From NCBI GenBank assembly GCA_029931535.1, contig JAQPZY010001521.1:620001-684000 (forward strand): a stretch of DNA of 64,000 bases. The letters are read 5' to 3'. This document shows positions 32,567-44,299 of the stretch, piece by piece. Numbering within the stretch: the stretch's first letter is position 1; each line of letters opens with the position of its first letter. Below the pieces are notes generated by a model that saw nothing but the letters and a program-made list of their open reading frames with translations, was not told the DNA's origin and made no database searches. The DNA is from Margaritifera margaritifera. Taxonomy: Eukaryota > Mollusca > Bivalvia > Unionida > Margaritiferidae. The translations under genes and the position numbers were made by a program.

Positions 32567-34387
32567 CTTGAAATGAATAGAATGCAATTGATAATAGGGA
32601 TCGTGAGTCAATCTGCAGATTACTGTCGTTTGTAACTGGAAAACTCAAAATACGTTGAATTTCACTTTCAAGGAAATGTCTACTTACATCTTTCTTAATG
32701 TCGAGGCCCGCTTTAACTTCTTCAGCGCTGATAGTTTTGAAAAACTTCAAGCTGTCCAAAAACATGACCATATCAGAGTTACCAATAGCCTGAGTCATCT
32801 GCAAATGTGCAAAAGAAAGCAAAAGTAATGTATTGGAAATAACCACTAGAACTTCTTATGGCAAATTATATTTCGCTAATAGTTAAACTGTTGTTGTACG
32901 ATCTGAGCATTCTTTCACCGTTTCTGTTTTAATTTATTAATTTATTTTAATTTTTAGGGGGATGAAATTGATTAAATATCTCATGAAACTTATATGTAAT
33001 GTTGATACACAGTGACCAATTTAGAAGGGATTCAAAGATAGTGGGTAGGTGCACACCCGTTCTTTTAAAACAGAAAATTTTGCAACAATAGACAGATAAA
33101 TTTAGACATATTCAGCAAAAAAATTGAAGCTAGTGTGTTATACAATGCTAAATATGCTAATGTCGAATGTTAATGTTAAACAATTCATGTTAAATATACT
33201 GACCTCGAATTTTGACGTTCCTGCAAGAGATTTTGCCTCATTGACGAGTATATGTAGTTGTGATATCGTCTCGTTGCTTGTTTTCTTATTTGCTTCCGTA
33301 ATCGTTACGGGGACCCCGCATGGTGTCTTGATGGCGTTGTTAATATCGCCAACTGGGGCACTTGAGGCGCCAAATAACTCTAGAGTAACCAAGAGACTGC
33401 TGAGAACCCAGCTGTATGCAGTACCTAAAGATAAGTATATACGGTAAGTTAGTGACACATTTTATTATACATGTAATATAGGTAGGAGGTGTGCGTGTTT
33501 CAACAATAATTTAATTTATTGACTCACACAAGGGTTCAGTCACTTATTTGTTATATATATATCTACGAAGCTAACGCGTAAATGTGTACAGCCGGTTCGA
33601 TTCACTTGCAATTCTTGACGAAAAGATTTTTTTTTCATCAGTGGAAACGCTGTCTGTTATAACAAAATGGCACTTATTAAAATGTTCCTTTTTTGTCATG
33701 CTCCTTTTTTTGAAAACAATAGTATTTTGTGGTTAATATGAATTGAGAAAGTGATAGAAGTTTTCAAAGGTCTATGAATGTAAATTTTAAGTGATATAGA
33801 TAACATTTTTCACTTTAAAGGCAGTATCTTTTAACTGCTCCACCTACATTTCGACCATTTTATCGTGTACATGGAGGTATTGTTTCATATAATGCAGCTT
33901 TTAGATTGAATGTGGCTATTTTCGATTTTCTGACATAAATATCTCTACCAAAGAAGGAAACAGTTTGAAATGGAGCGGGAACTTCACTCTGTTGTAGGAA
34001 GCGTATATTTCTCAGAGATCATGAGCCAACTACGCAAGAAAAGAGATGTCCGATGCAGATCAGGATTTAACTCGGAGTCCGTGCTGTGGAGGATGTTTTC
34101 TTTGAATACTGCTACTTTAGTGACTCGAATAAAGTATACGTTGACATTACAGCGGTAACCTGCATATGGTTACAATGAACATATACATACACCAAATTTC
34201 CACAACTTTAGTCAGTAAGATACAGAAGTTTAGCTACGAAAAATAATAAGAAGAGAATTAATTCCAGGATGAAATTGAGAAAAATGAAACGATAATTAAA
34301 ATCTTATCATGCGATATATGTGTATGTGCATGTCCGAGCGTATTTAGAGAGAGAGAGAGAGAGATACCTACCCAAATTGAATATCAT
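31878..34387 (-). CDS. Secreted four-helix cytokine-like protein (intact, 4 exons)
   Basis: Minus-strand exons: 34,372-34,387 (16 nt, MIFNL+G), 33,204-33,424, 32,688-32,798 and 31,878-32,210, giving 226 codons and a TAA. Donors are GTAGGT, GTCAGT and GTAAGT; acceptors end TTATCTTTAG, CACATTTGCAG and GATCCTTTCAG. Intron phases are 1, 0, 0. Residues 1-28 look like a signal peptide (cleavage near GASSA/PVG). The mature part has four probable amphipathic helices: A about 57-82, B about 103-135, C about 141-165, D about 194-225 (SPEEILFRNYIIMRDVEKN). The AB and CD loops are long and the BC loop short, as in up-up-down-down class I cytokines. Two Cys (41, 162) could pair; N-glycosylation sites are N56 and N180. 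The tiny first exon inside the signal peptide and the 1-0-0 phases also fit long-chain cytokine genes as I remember them. Sequence identity to a named cytokine is not evident; function is inference. Confidence 0.7.
32490..32560. repeat. TA microsatellite in intron 3 of the secreted-protein gene
   Basis: About 70 bases of TA repeats between exons 3 and 4 of the intact gene. It creates Ile-Tyr artefact frames. Confidence 0.95.
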
Positions 34388-34855
34388 TTTTGAAAATATA
34401 CGAACTGTTGAAAATTGTTATAGAAAATTCAATTGCAGTTTTGCAAAGTTATTTGCTTTTTTCATAAGGTCTGTTATAGTGTAGATTGTAGGTTGCTTTT
34501 ATACCATATATTGCCTACATCTGGAGTTTTCCAATGTGTCATTAGATTACCCAGATTTGCCGGCAGGATGAACATTCGGATATATCTAGACACATTACTA
34601 GGTAGCCAGTTTTTCTATGCCGAATTGCCTAATGAATTTACAAAGTATGTAACATTCTTCCGGCAAGCCTTGGTTGGCTGCGCTCAATTTTATCGGAAAC
34701 AGGCGGGTAAAACCAGGAAGTTTATTATGTGACATTCTGTATTGCACGAACATCGTTTTTAGAGTCAAACAGTTAACAAAAAATATAGGTAGGAGGTGTG
34801 CGTGTTTGAACAATAATTTAGTTTATTGACTCACACAAGGGTTCAGTTATTTATG

Positions 34856-34919
<64 letters not shown>

Positions 34920-35260
34920 GGAGCTAACGCGTAAATGTGTACAGCCGGTTCGATTCACTTGCAATTCTTGACGAAAAGATTTTTTTCATCAGTGGAAACG
35001 CTGTCTGTTATAACACAATGGCAATGGATGAAAATTCGGATATATTTATACACATTACTAGGTAGCCAGTTTTTCTATGCCGAGTTGCCTAATGAATTTA
35101 CATGGTATGTAACATTCTTCTGTCACGCCTTGCTTGGCTGCGTTCAATTTTCTCGGAAACGGGCGGGTAAAACCAGGAAATTTATTATGTGACATGCTGT
35201 ATTGCACGAACATCATTTTAAGAGTCAAACAGTTAACAACATTTACCTGGCTTGTTATTA
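33478..35260. repeat. Local duplication around and upstream of the first exon
   Basis: The block at 33,478-33,662 (intron 1, with GGAGGTGTGCGTGTTT and GCTAACGCGTAAATGTGTAC) reappears at 34,787-35,020. The block at 34,563-34,775 (with GGTAGCCAGTTTTTCTATGC) reappears at 35,030-35,240. Both also have copies in unit D at 54,786-54,965 and 55,858-56,045. The second block lies 180-390 bases upstream of the start codon, so promoter sequence may be duplicated. Open frames on both strands here are not conserved in unit D and are probably not genes. Confidence 0.6.
34855..34918. repeat. TA microsatellite
   Basis: About 64 bases of TA repeats inside the duplicated upstream block; absent from the parental block at 33.5 kb, where only a short TATATATAT is found. 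Confidence 0.95.
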
Positions 35261-35299
35261 GCAATTATTTAGGCTGTATCGGAAAGCAAGCTAGGTACA

Positions 35300-38200
35300 G
35301 TGAGCATATTTTAAAATAACTTTTTAATTATCTACACATATGTAGGAAAACGTTTTACACCGATATGCTTTTATCCCCAGTAGTGATGATATGACTGTGA
35401 TGACGACCAAATGTATGCATACAAATTACAAGCAATTCATTGTTTAAGAGAATCAGTTTAAAATGAGCGTAGCCTTACCGCTTAACAGTCGGTACAAGAA
35501 TAACACACGATTAAGGGTACTTGTGGGTCCGACGGCGAATAACGTTAAAACGAGAGATTTGCGCGAAAGCGGTCAAATTTTAAATATTATAAATACTAGT
35601 GATAATTGTATTAGGATAGGTCTTACCTAAAATTAAGTTATCAGTGTGATTGTGGAATCTATTTGAACCTCGTGTTTGGGTGTATGACGGACATAGAAAT
35701 ATTGGGGTACAGACGGGTGAGCAGATTATTTAGAGAAGAACAAAGTAAAAAACTTTAGGTTTTAAGTATTTTTGTACAAATTGATTTGAACAAATTGACT
35801 GCTTTAGAAATACTATCCAATCTACTTTAACACCGTACGCATATGTGTTGCGTAGAAAATCTTCGACTTTTTGAAGGGATGCCGTCTTTCTTTTATATAC
35901 CTTTTACAGAATTTAAGATTTTTATCGTTTCATCTTTTTCATTTAGTACTGAATGTTTAATTGTTACTTTTCGAATACTCTATCTTCTATTTTTTTTTTT
36001 TTAATTTTTTGTGTGGTTCGTTATATTTGCATTTATGGAACTTTACTTTCAATTGACAGCATATAGTAAGTATCATACCGATTTGCTTTTTAACGCTACA
36101 ATTGTTACAACTGTGTTTCATATGTTTTGGATCAAATTGGATGTGCATTTGCTGAAACGTCGCTTAAGTGGTGAATTGTGAATAAAGTCAATTAGCACAG
36201 ACGTGTATCTCAACAGATATGCGAAAGGAAATACATCGAAGTCTCATCGCATGCATATGCAAAATTCAATGAGGAGAGACTGTAGCAATATCCGGCTTTC
36301 CTTTTCTTTGGGGGTGGGGGTGGGTGGGAAAAATAATTCAGTTGCATTTGTGAAGTCATTACAAAATTGTAAAATCTGCCCTTGAGAAGAGTTGAGCATC
36401 CAACTTTAGAATGTATTGCCTCTATACAGACTAAAATAATTATTATGCCGCCATTATAACTGTTTAAAAGATATCGATCATTTTAAAAATATTACTCGGA
36501 TTTGTAAAACGAACTTCACTGCGAGGTACTTCAGTTATATCCGCCATGATTAACAACAGAATTGGAAAGCCCGTCATTCATCGTCCTGACTCAGTATGCA
36601 ATCGTCAAAAATGTAGGGGACTTCACGTGGGCTTCATATTGTGGTGGTTGGAATCTTATCTTAGCGTATGATTGCAAAAATGTGTTTACTCAATACTATG
36701 GACCCGTTGACCCTGAAAAATATGTTGGTGCCTGGTACTGCAGTCTCAGAGAGAAATGATTACTTAATTTCCTATAGCAATGAACCTTTATCGTAGTGAA
36801 TTTGGTAGTACGATGATTATTATTATTATTATTAATTATTATTATTTGACAATGTATAATAAAAGGTTAGAGTGTGCGTTATGCACTTGAAAAGACAGAT
36901 AGATGAATAAGCTTGCATCATATAAAATATTAAATGTTAATTTCTGATGAGGGTTGAAATTGGATCAATAGATCAGGGTTGATGTATACATTGAGTACAA
37001 GCATATAATTGATAAGGAGTCCTGGAGGTGGTTTGTAACTTTATAGTTGTGAAACAGAACAGATTTTACTTAAGCTAATGAGTGCTAGCACACAGTTAAA
37101 TGAAATCTAATATAAAAGGTTCCATTTCGTATCTTTTGATCTAATTAGAAAATGTCCAGAAGTTTATTACAATCAACGACAATATGTCCCGTCATGAACA
37201 GATACACTTGATTATCTGTATTTTTTAATTTGAAGTACATCTGTAGATGTTGTTGAAAAGTGTATTGGTTTCCAGACTTCCATAATTCAGTGTTATGCAT
37301 ATTCCAACATTTGTGTTTACCTAATTGTCAACTCTAATCAATTCAAAATGCCAGATGAATGTCTTCGTATAGCAAAATGTGCGACAAAAAATGACAAAAA
37401 ATGAATTATATAAAGCTCTTACAAAAGAACATTGTATATTTTGAACATTAATATTTTAAAATGTCCAGAAATAAATCAAACCCGCCAGGTGTCAATTGGG
37501 TTTTAAATACCAATGTTGCGAGGTCAGCGGACATCTCAGCACAAGAGGCTCATGATTTATTTCTTTTGTAGAATATGTATCAATGATTTAATCACCTCTA
37601 CTGAAAAAAAAATCAAATTCAGTGTTTTCCCGAAATGTGCATGCTACAAAGCAAGAAATGTATTATATTATGTGTCACTTGTATTGCCCGGAGGTATCTG
37701 GAATACTCGGAGCAATGCCACCGATTTTCAAAGACAGAATTAAAAATGGATATGAAAAAAGATATAGAATAAACTGTTATTATAGTTGCTTTTTTAATAA
37801 AATGCAGAACATTGATGTGAATGTATTAATTGTTTATTTTTTGCACCCGAATACTCATGAGACCTTAAGAGGACAAAAAGGCTGCACTTAAAATTTCATA
37901 CAGTTGAAAGATGTTAAACTTTTTAAACAAAAACAACAAGATAACAAAATGCTCGTTGCTAGTGCATTTGTATCCAGGAAACGTTTTGGACAACAAAAAA
38001 AAAAACAAAACAAAAAACAACAAACATTTTCTAATGAAGGAAATCATTATTTATAATGTTAGAAAAACAATGTTTAAAGCATTTGGAAATCCCCCTGGAT
38101 TTCTTTCAGAATGAAATCATTTACTGAAAAACCCAACTATTTCCTTAATTTTCTAATAATAGATAATTGCTTCCTAACATTACAAGATTAAAAGATGAAT

Positions 38201-38600
38201 TTCTGGTATTACAAAATGACTATCCATTATTTTAAAATACATTTCTAAAGATAGAAAATCAATTTATCATAATACAAAATAATCAGCTGTATTCCAATTT
38301 ATATATATAATGCCTTTCCGACGACCAATTAGAAACGAAAATGGAAACTTCTAAATATCAGTAAATGAAATTATATTCTGGGGAAATAATTGTCGGAGAT
38401 TAGACAACGCTTTTCTGATATGGGTAAAACATACATTTATATTAGGAAGATATTGTCTGTTAAACATAGGCCGATTTTCTACATTAGGAAAGGTATTGTC
38501 TAGTATAGGAAACTGATTTTATGATATTAGAATTAATTTCCTCAAATTATACAAATGTCAATTTTTGTTCGCAACATTTTGCAATACAGGTCCACAGTTT
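35300..38600. other. Unit A distal part, no supported gene
   Basis: A plus frame at 36,562-36,759 (with FTWASYCGGWNLILAYDC) overlaps a block that recurs at 44,940-45,140 and 48,900-49,040, but the copies have stops, so I treat it as non-coding repeat sequence or an old pseudogene. A similar case is 37,513-37,890, matched at 45,410-45,680 and 49,850-50,110. An ATT run sits at about 36,815. Confidence 0.4.
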
Positions 38601-39169
38601 TTGAAAAAAAAACTTTTATAGCAGTTTCTTAACACATCTCTGCAATAAAGACTATAAAATGTTTTGAGCCAAGTTTTGGTTTCAAAACATCGAAGCGTAT
38701 TCGGAACCTAGGGTCAAAGCACTCTAGAGTATTACTAACCTTAGTTTGAAAACACTCCTTACTACAATACAAAATTTATATCCACATGGAAAGCTCTCAA
38801 TAAACATTTTATTGTGAAAAAATGGATACAAAACCCATTTATGTTATAATTATGAATGTCCTGTTTAATAGCAATAAGAAATTGTTAAGATATTTTATAT
38901 TTAATACATGAAATTGTGGTACTTTCCATTTTTAACGGTACAACAAAATTTCCCTTACTGGTTTTTCGCCTTAAAGATAACAGTTATTGAGTTAGTTTTT
39001 TTAAAATATTTTTTATTGCTGTTCCCCTGACCTTAACTTGCGAGCGTGACACTGTTATTTAAGACACTATCTAGTAGTGACATATATTTGGGTAATTATT
39101 TATGAAAATGCATCGTGTGTATTCAGGAATTGATTTAGAACTAAAAGAAAACATTCTATACAACAGTAC

Positions 39170-39372
39170 CTTTACAATGCACACAGAAGTCCATATAGGA
39201 ATCCTAAAATAGCTGCTTCAAGAGCAATTATAGCCAAATTTTGAAACTTTGCAGACCGAGAGTTAGCTCTATCCAAAGCAGTTACGTTTTGGGGTACCAG
39301 GAAGATAGTTTTGCACGACCATCCGCATACCATGAGCACGAAGAAAGAGCGCGATAAACTGTCTTGGACAAG
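39170..39372 (-). CDS. Single-membrane-span exon-like block, unit B (open)
   Basis: The minus frame runs open from a possible acceptor (ACGCTTAG at about 39,371) through DSLSRSFFVLMVCGWS, VTALDRANSRSAKFQNLAII and ALEAAILGFLYGLLCAL to a TAA. The last 20-25 residues form a hydrophobic helix near the C-terminus. The copies in units A (two stops) and C (open over the same core) support a real former exon. A loose likeness to the C-terminal half of dispanin/IFITM (CD225) proteins, an Ala/Ser/Lys segment followed by a terminal helix, is too weak to name it. No upstream exon was identified. Confidence 0.35.
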
Positions 39373-39550
39373 GCTAAGCGTTTACAAACTAGAACCAATT
39401 ACATTGCGGTCATTATGGTCCATGGGAATAGCGACAGATAGGGGACAATATGGCAACTGATAGAAGAAAGTGACTGCCTTAAGTGAATTTAACTTGACCC
39501 AAATATTGTATTCATTAATTCATTAGGAATGAAATGACATGTGTGTCTCT

Positions 39551-39685
39551 CTGTGTGTGTGTGTGTGTGTGTGTGTAATTTTATATATCTGTGCACCTAA
39601 ATTAATAATCTATTTCATGGGCCAACTTTGAATCACGTGGCATTTCAAGTATGTATGTATGTATGAATGTATGTATGTATTTATT
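39551..39685. repeat. GT run and TGTA/TATG tetranucleotide repeat
   Basis: A GT run of about 27 bases (39,551-39,577) and a GTAT tetranucleotide run (39,648-39,681) lie close together. Confidence 0.9.
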
Positions 39686-40129
39686 ATCAACCCTCTCTAA
39701 GTTTAAAAATGTAGGTGAACATTCAAATGTTTTGTATAAAATCGGAAGTTTTGTGATAAAATGTGGAAAATCTCATCTTAGTGAACTGACTGTCTTGAAG
39801 AACTATCCGACAAGCATTACCGTCGATATCCTAGATATTGTTTTAATTGAAAAGCATGGTACATCTTTTCTTCCTAAAACATGCATGGTTTAGTCAATGT
39901 TAGATACAAAATATTGACCATTCATGAAATTTTAGCAAAGCAAATTTTGTCAATTTTACTAATCGAAACTGGTCTTGTCTAAATATGAAATGTGAAATGA
40001 TTGCTGTGTTTATGTCATTGATATTATAAATCAATAGTTTGTAAATGTTCATGCTATTGAAAACGCAGCTTGTGACCCTAATTAATATGGTAATGTTTCG
40101 TATAAACATGGACAGCTTTGTTAACTGAC

Positions 40130-41950
40130 TGAGACAAGGCTCAGGTATTGGCGTCTGCTTATAAAGTGATACCTAATGATACCTCTTTAAGATTACAATG
40201 AACTTTTAGCTTCAGCGATTATAGAAAGTATGTCTATATACAGTATGAGACAGCGAGAAATGTCTTTGTAGTTTCGCTTCTACAAGGTTTGACCGAAGCG
40301 CCCTCTATCGGCAACGGAGATCAATCAAGAATTTTACAAGACAATCTTATTGAGGCGGTCGCACGGAGCTACGCACAAATTTATTTGAACGAGACTAGAC
40401 ACATTATACAATTTCCTACTACTTGAATGAGACAAATATTGCCTTTTATATAGCTCTCGTGACTTGTATGATGAACTGTGGAATAGTCTGAATAAAACAA
40501 CGACTGGTTGTTATATATAATAGAGGATAACGATGTTGGTTCGAATGTGGCCTTTTTCAAATTTCACATAAGCTACGGAGTAAAATACTACTGTTCTGTT
40601 GAATATATGTTTCGGTACATCGGGATCATCAAGAAGCCATAAGAATTTTGTTAAGGCTTTTTGCGATTGAAATTCGATACCCACCAAATTCGAGCGTACA
40701 GAAAGCGCATTAAAGGATGGAAAAAGGAACACATGCTTGAGCACAAAGTACTTATGAAATAATCAATAAAGTAGTAATTTATTAAATATAAAATAAAAAG
40801 GAGCGTGTCTTTTCCTTAAATGTACCTTACGCGTGGCTATATGCACCAAGTGATATTTTTGTTTATGACTGATCATCTATTCCGAATAACATTATAACAT
40901 TTATTCCCAAGATTTACCACGAATTATTTTGAGAAATTGAATGAATACACAATTAGAGAACTTAAGGTCAAGATGAAATATAAGACGTCAGAAAACAAAA
41001 TGTGTTTATGTACCGGAAACAGAGGTATAGACCAGTCTAAGACGTATGTTAAAATTATGTATTGTAAAGCAGATAAAACGTGTTGGAATAGTAATAAATC
41101 CGCAAATAAATCACTTACCTTTTAGTACCAAAAATTAGAATGATGTTAATAAAAATGAATGTCACAGACATGATTTTTACAGCTTTTCAGAGCTGTCAAA
41201 TTATCTGAGACATGCAAATCACATGTGCAGTATAAATTGCTGGAAAAAAACAGGCATCCCAAAGCACTGATTCATAACATTTTCACAATAAGTTGATATT
41301 ATTTACAACTGTCAGCCACAACAGTTCATATTTCCATCAGCCACACTTGAAATACTTAATTATGGATGTACAATGAATAACTAACTGAGTTTGATTACGA
41401 ACTGAGAAAGTAATGTAAAACTGCATTACAGTTAACGTGCAAATTTAAACAACCTTGCGTTCTACATTTTGATGTATTCAAAATACGGGTGTAATGAATG
41501 AACTGCGCAGACTTACGTTAATTAACACTTAAAAATATAATGTTAAATTTAATTGTAACAATTCATTTAATGCTCCCATTTCTTTCCAAAGATTTATTGG
41601 CATGACAAAGGCAATTTAGACATTTACAGTGACCGGATCAATACATAAAAAAAAGAAGAAGAAGAGAAAAAGAACAAATTTGAACACATTCATACAAATA
41701 TAATTTTTAAAAAACAACTGCAATACTTATAAATTGCATTAAGTGGTATGATTTCGTTTTGGGTCCCACAATACAATATACAGTATACCTATTGCCATGC
41801 AATATATCAATGACCACCTTATTGAACTGATCGAGGAAAGAAAACATCTTCATATTTTATATGAAATATGCCAATCTATAAATAAAATAGGCAGCAAGTG
41901 ATATATTTATTGGCGACCGATCCACGCTATTTGGTGAATTTACCCGTAGC
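40130..41950. other. Unit B spacer, no gene seen
   Basis: Matches the corresponding spacer of unit A in patches (for example 40,700-41,100 with 30,440-30,860). No conserved frame is visible across the copies. Confidence 0.45.
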
Positions 41951-41957
41951 AGATACA

Positions 41958-43279
41958 TTATAATCTATCTTTAATATACTTATATAGAAAGCTAAATTGT
42001 TCTAGATTTTTCTCAGCATCCTGCTTAATGATGTAGTTACGGATTAAGATTTCCTCCGGGAAGGTAACTAGGAGAATTTGGTCTCCAATTATGGATGAAT
42101 TAAAGTATTGAGTGATAAATTCTCCTTGACTCAACTTTCAGATTTGAAGCTCACATAAAATGGTCCACAACTTGTTCAACACGGCATTGATGTTGACCAC
42201 ATGATTGGAGGCTGCATTACTAGCGGCCAAATTAATGTAGATGGCTAGCTCTGCGAAACTTCCGAAATTTCCGAAAAATACAGATAGAACAAATGCACGA
42301 AATGACAATCGCACCGCAATATTACATTAACAACCAGAGTAGGCCTGAATCATGGCTCCATTTTTCTTACCTTCGATTCCATATTCCTATGTATAAGTTA
42401 TATTCATACATATATTATTTGTTCCATGTATGCCAAATACGACAGTATAATAGGCGATTCGTAACTCGATATATACTGGATATATCGGTTCGATTCATTG
42501 TGTTTCAGTGAGTTGCATTTTATATGAAGCATTTCTTTCACAGACATATTTTCACACACACACACATATTTTCCCTGGCAATGCATATTTATAAAAAATA
42601 ATATGAAGAGTATAGGTACTTCAATCTAAACTTGAGATCAGGAAGACAAGAAATGAGGTATGTTGCCTCTCAAGATAGGACCCGTATGTCAATCTGCAGA
42701 TTACTGATTTTAATAAAGTAATCCCTACTGGAAAGTCAAAACACACCGCGTTTTATTGAGATCTACATTCACAATTTTTTGAATCTCAAGGCCCGCTATC
42801 ATTTTGTCAGTGTTGATAGTCTTAAAAAACTGGCAGTTGTTGTTGTCTAAAGACGTGCCCATCTTGGAGTTACTTGTAGCTTGAGTCATCTGCAAATTTG
42901 CAAGTGGAGGAAATACCATGTATCTGAAATTATAACGTCAACCTTTTGTCTGAAATTATATTTCGTCGCTCATACCGCCTAATATGTCAAATAATGTGGC
43001 AGTTTTGGGAGGTATATTTCACTGTTTTCCATTTCTAGTTCTAAAATTTCATTATATTTCTCATGAAACTTTCTTCTGTTATTTTAAATTGCGGCTCATT
43101 TAGAGAGTTTCATTGGAATACCACCCTTTCTGCAGTTAAAAAAGAATTTTTTTATAACGAAAGACAGTGAGATTTTTGGCATTTTCACCAACAGAACTAC
43201 ATAATCAAGATACTCTCCCCACCACCACCCACCCTGTAGAAAACATCATGGATCTACGCCTGCTAAAGTATCAATCATT

Positions 43280-43313
<34 letters not shown>

Positions 43314-44269
43314 CATTGTAAAGTGTAGGTTACGTCGTAATCCAACATTTCAACAAGTTTTATTGTTTCCGGGTGATTGAAAAGGAAACAAAAAACCAAA
43401 GGAAATTTAGCTTTCCATTGCACATTTCCGTGTTTAGTTTTCTTTTCACGTATTCAAATCGTCCTCAGACCCAAACCTATCCCTCTGATAGTGACGCTGA
43501 ATCATAAACCTATATTCTCCACATTTAGTATGTGTATTCTTCCCATGGTTATCTAGATTCTCGAGATTAACTAAGCATGCTAAGTAATGATGGTGGTGGT
43601 AGAGCGGATAGAAAAGGGTAGAAAGAGAATGGCATAAAGAGCGATGGTCTAATCAATATTTTGGATATACATGACAAAATGGGATTTAGCAATAATATAC
43701 ATAACTCCTTTGAGAATCGGAATGATTTAAATATAATTTCTATACATTTATTTCATCTAATCAGTAGGTCAAGATTTGTATTATTAAGCAACTTTACATG
43801 TGTAAATATTTGTGTTATTTAGCAACTTTGTATGTCTTAATATTTGTGTTATTAAACAACTTTGTATATATTAAAACTGCGTTATTTAGCAGCTTTGTAT
43901 GTTTTAATATTTGTGATGTTTAGCAACTTTGTATGTATTAATATTTGTATTCTTAAGCGACATTATATGTATTCAAATGTATTTAATGCTAAATATACCG
44001 CCCTCGGAATTTGTCTTATACAATGCATGTAAAATATACTGACCTAGGATTTTAACTTTCCAGCAAGAGATTGTGCCTTATTGACCAGTATATGTAGCTG
44101 TAATATCGTGTCTTTGCTTGTTTTGTTTTTTTATTTGATTCGGTAATCGTTACGGGGTTCCTGCCTGGTGTCTTGGTGGTTTTGTTGGGATCATTATGTC
44201 GGGCGCTAAAGGTACCACATAACTCTATAATAATCAAAAGAGCGCTGAGAACACAGCTGTATGCAGTGT
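41958..44269 (-). pseudogene. Decayed copy B of the four-helix secreted protein gene
   Basis: Exons equivalent to 2-4 of the intact gene: 44,044-44,269, 42,773-42,889 and 41,958-42,264. The signal-peptide exon keeps TAYSCVLSALLIIIELCG but has a 5-base insertion causing a frameshift, and its last codon before the donor is TAG. Exon 3 is two codons longer than in copy A (39 codons, as in copy C) and its donor reads GTGAAT. Exon 4 has lost its acceptor and first codons by deletion and has a TGA after LCELQI, but keeps helix D (PEEILIRNYIIKQDAEKN). The first coding exon was not found. Confidence 0.75.
43282..43311. repeat. GA microsatellite
   Basis: About 15 GA repeats, within intron sequence of copy B; comparable GA runs occur near the first exon of copies A (34,349-34,364) and D (55,644-55,658). 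Confidence 0.9.
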
Positions 44270-44299
44270 CTGAAAAGTAGGTAAATAGGTTAAGTCAGG

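Larger units (their letters stand above)
29380..38600. repeat. Diverged tandem unit A (contains the intact four-exon gene)
   Basis: Same-order blocks recur at 38.6-45.95 kb (unit B) and 45.95-50.3 kb (unit C). Examples: the GCAGTTTCAAAACCCATCTC-type start (29,398; 38,620; 45,965); the GCTCCAAGAGCAACTATAGC block (29,980; 39,215; 46,440); the gene exons; and the TTGGAC/TACCGT block at 36.5-36.8 kb. Units differ in length through indels and microsatellites. The duplications are old but clearly recognisable. Confidence 0.7.

Noticed and set aside
33124..33447. 107-codon plus-strand frame
   Set aside because: Antisense to exon 2 of the intact ligand gene, whose splice sites and copies support the minus strand.
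33585..33620. GGTTCGATTC resembling a tRNA T-arm
   Set aside because: No acceptor stem or anticodon arm around it; it is part of the duplicated intron/upstream block.
34433..35192. Two similar plus-strand frames sharing YAELPNEFT-x-YVTFF
   Set aside because: The third copy in unit D does not keep the frame; the similarity reflects recent local duplication upstream of the ligand gene.
39170..39372. Naming the membrane-helix exon IFITM/dispanin
   Set aside because: Only the AKxxN plus terminal helix resembles CD225 proteins; the first helix and the conserved Cys residues are not convincing.
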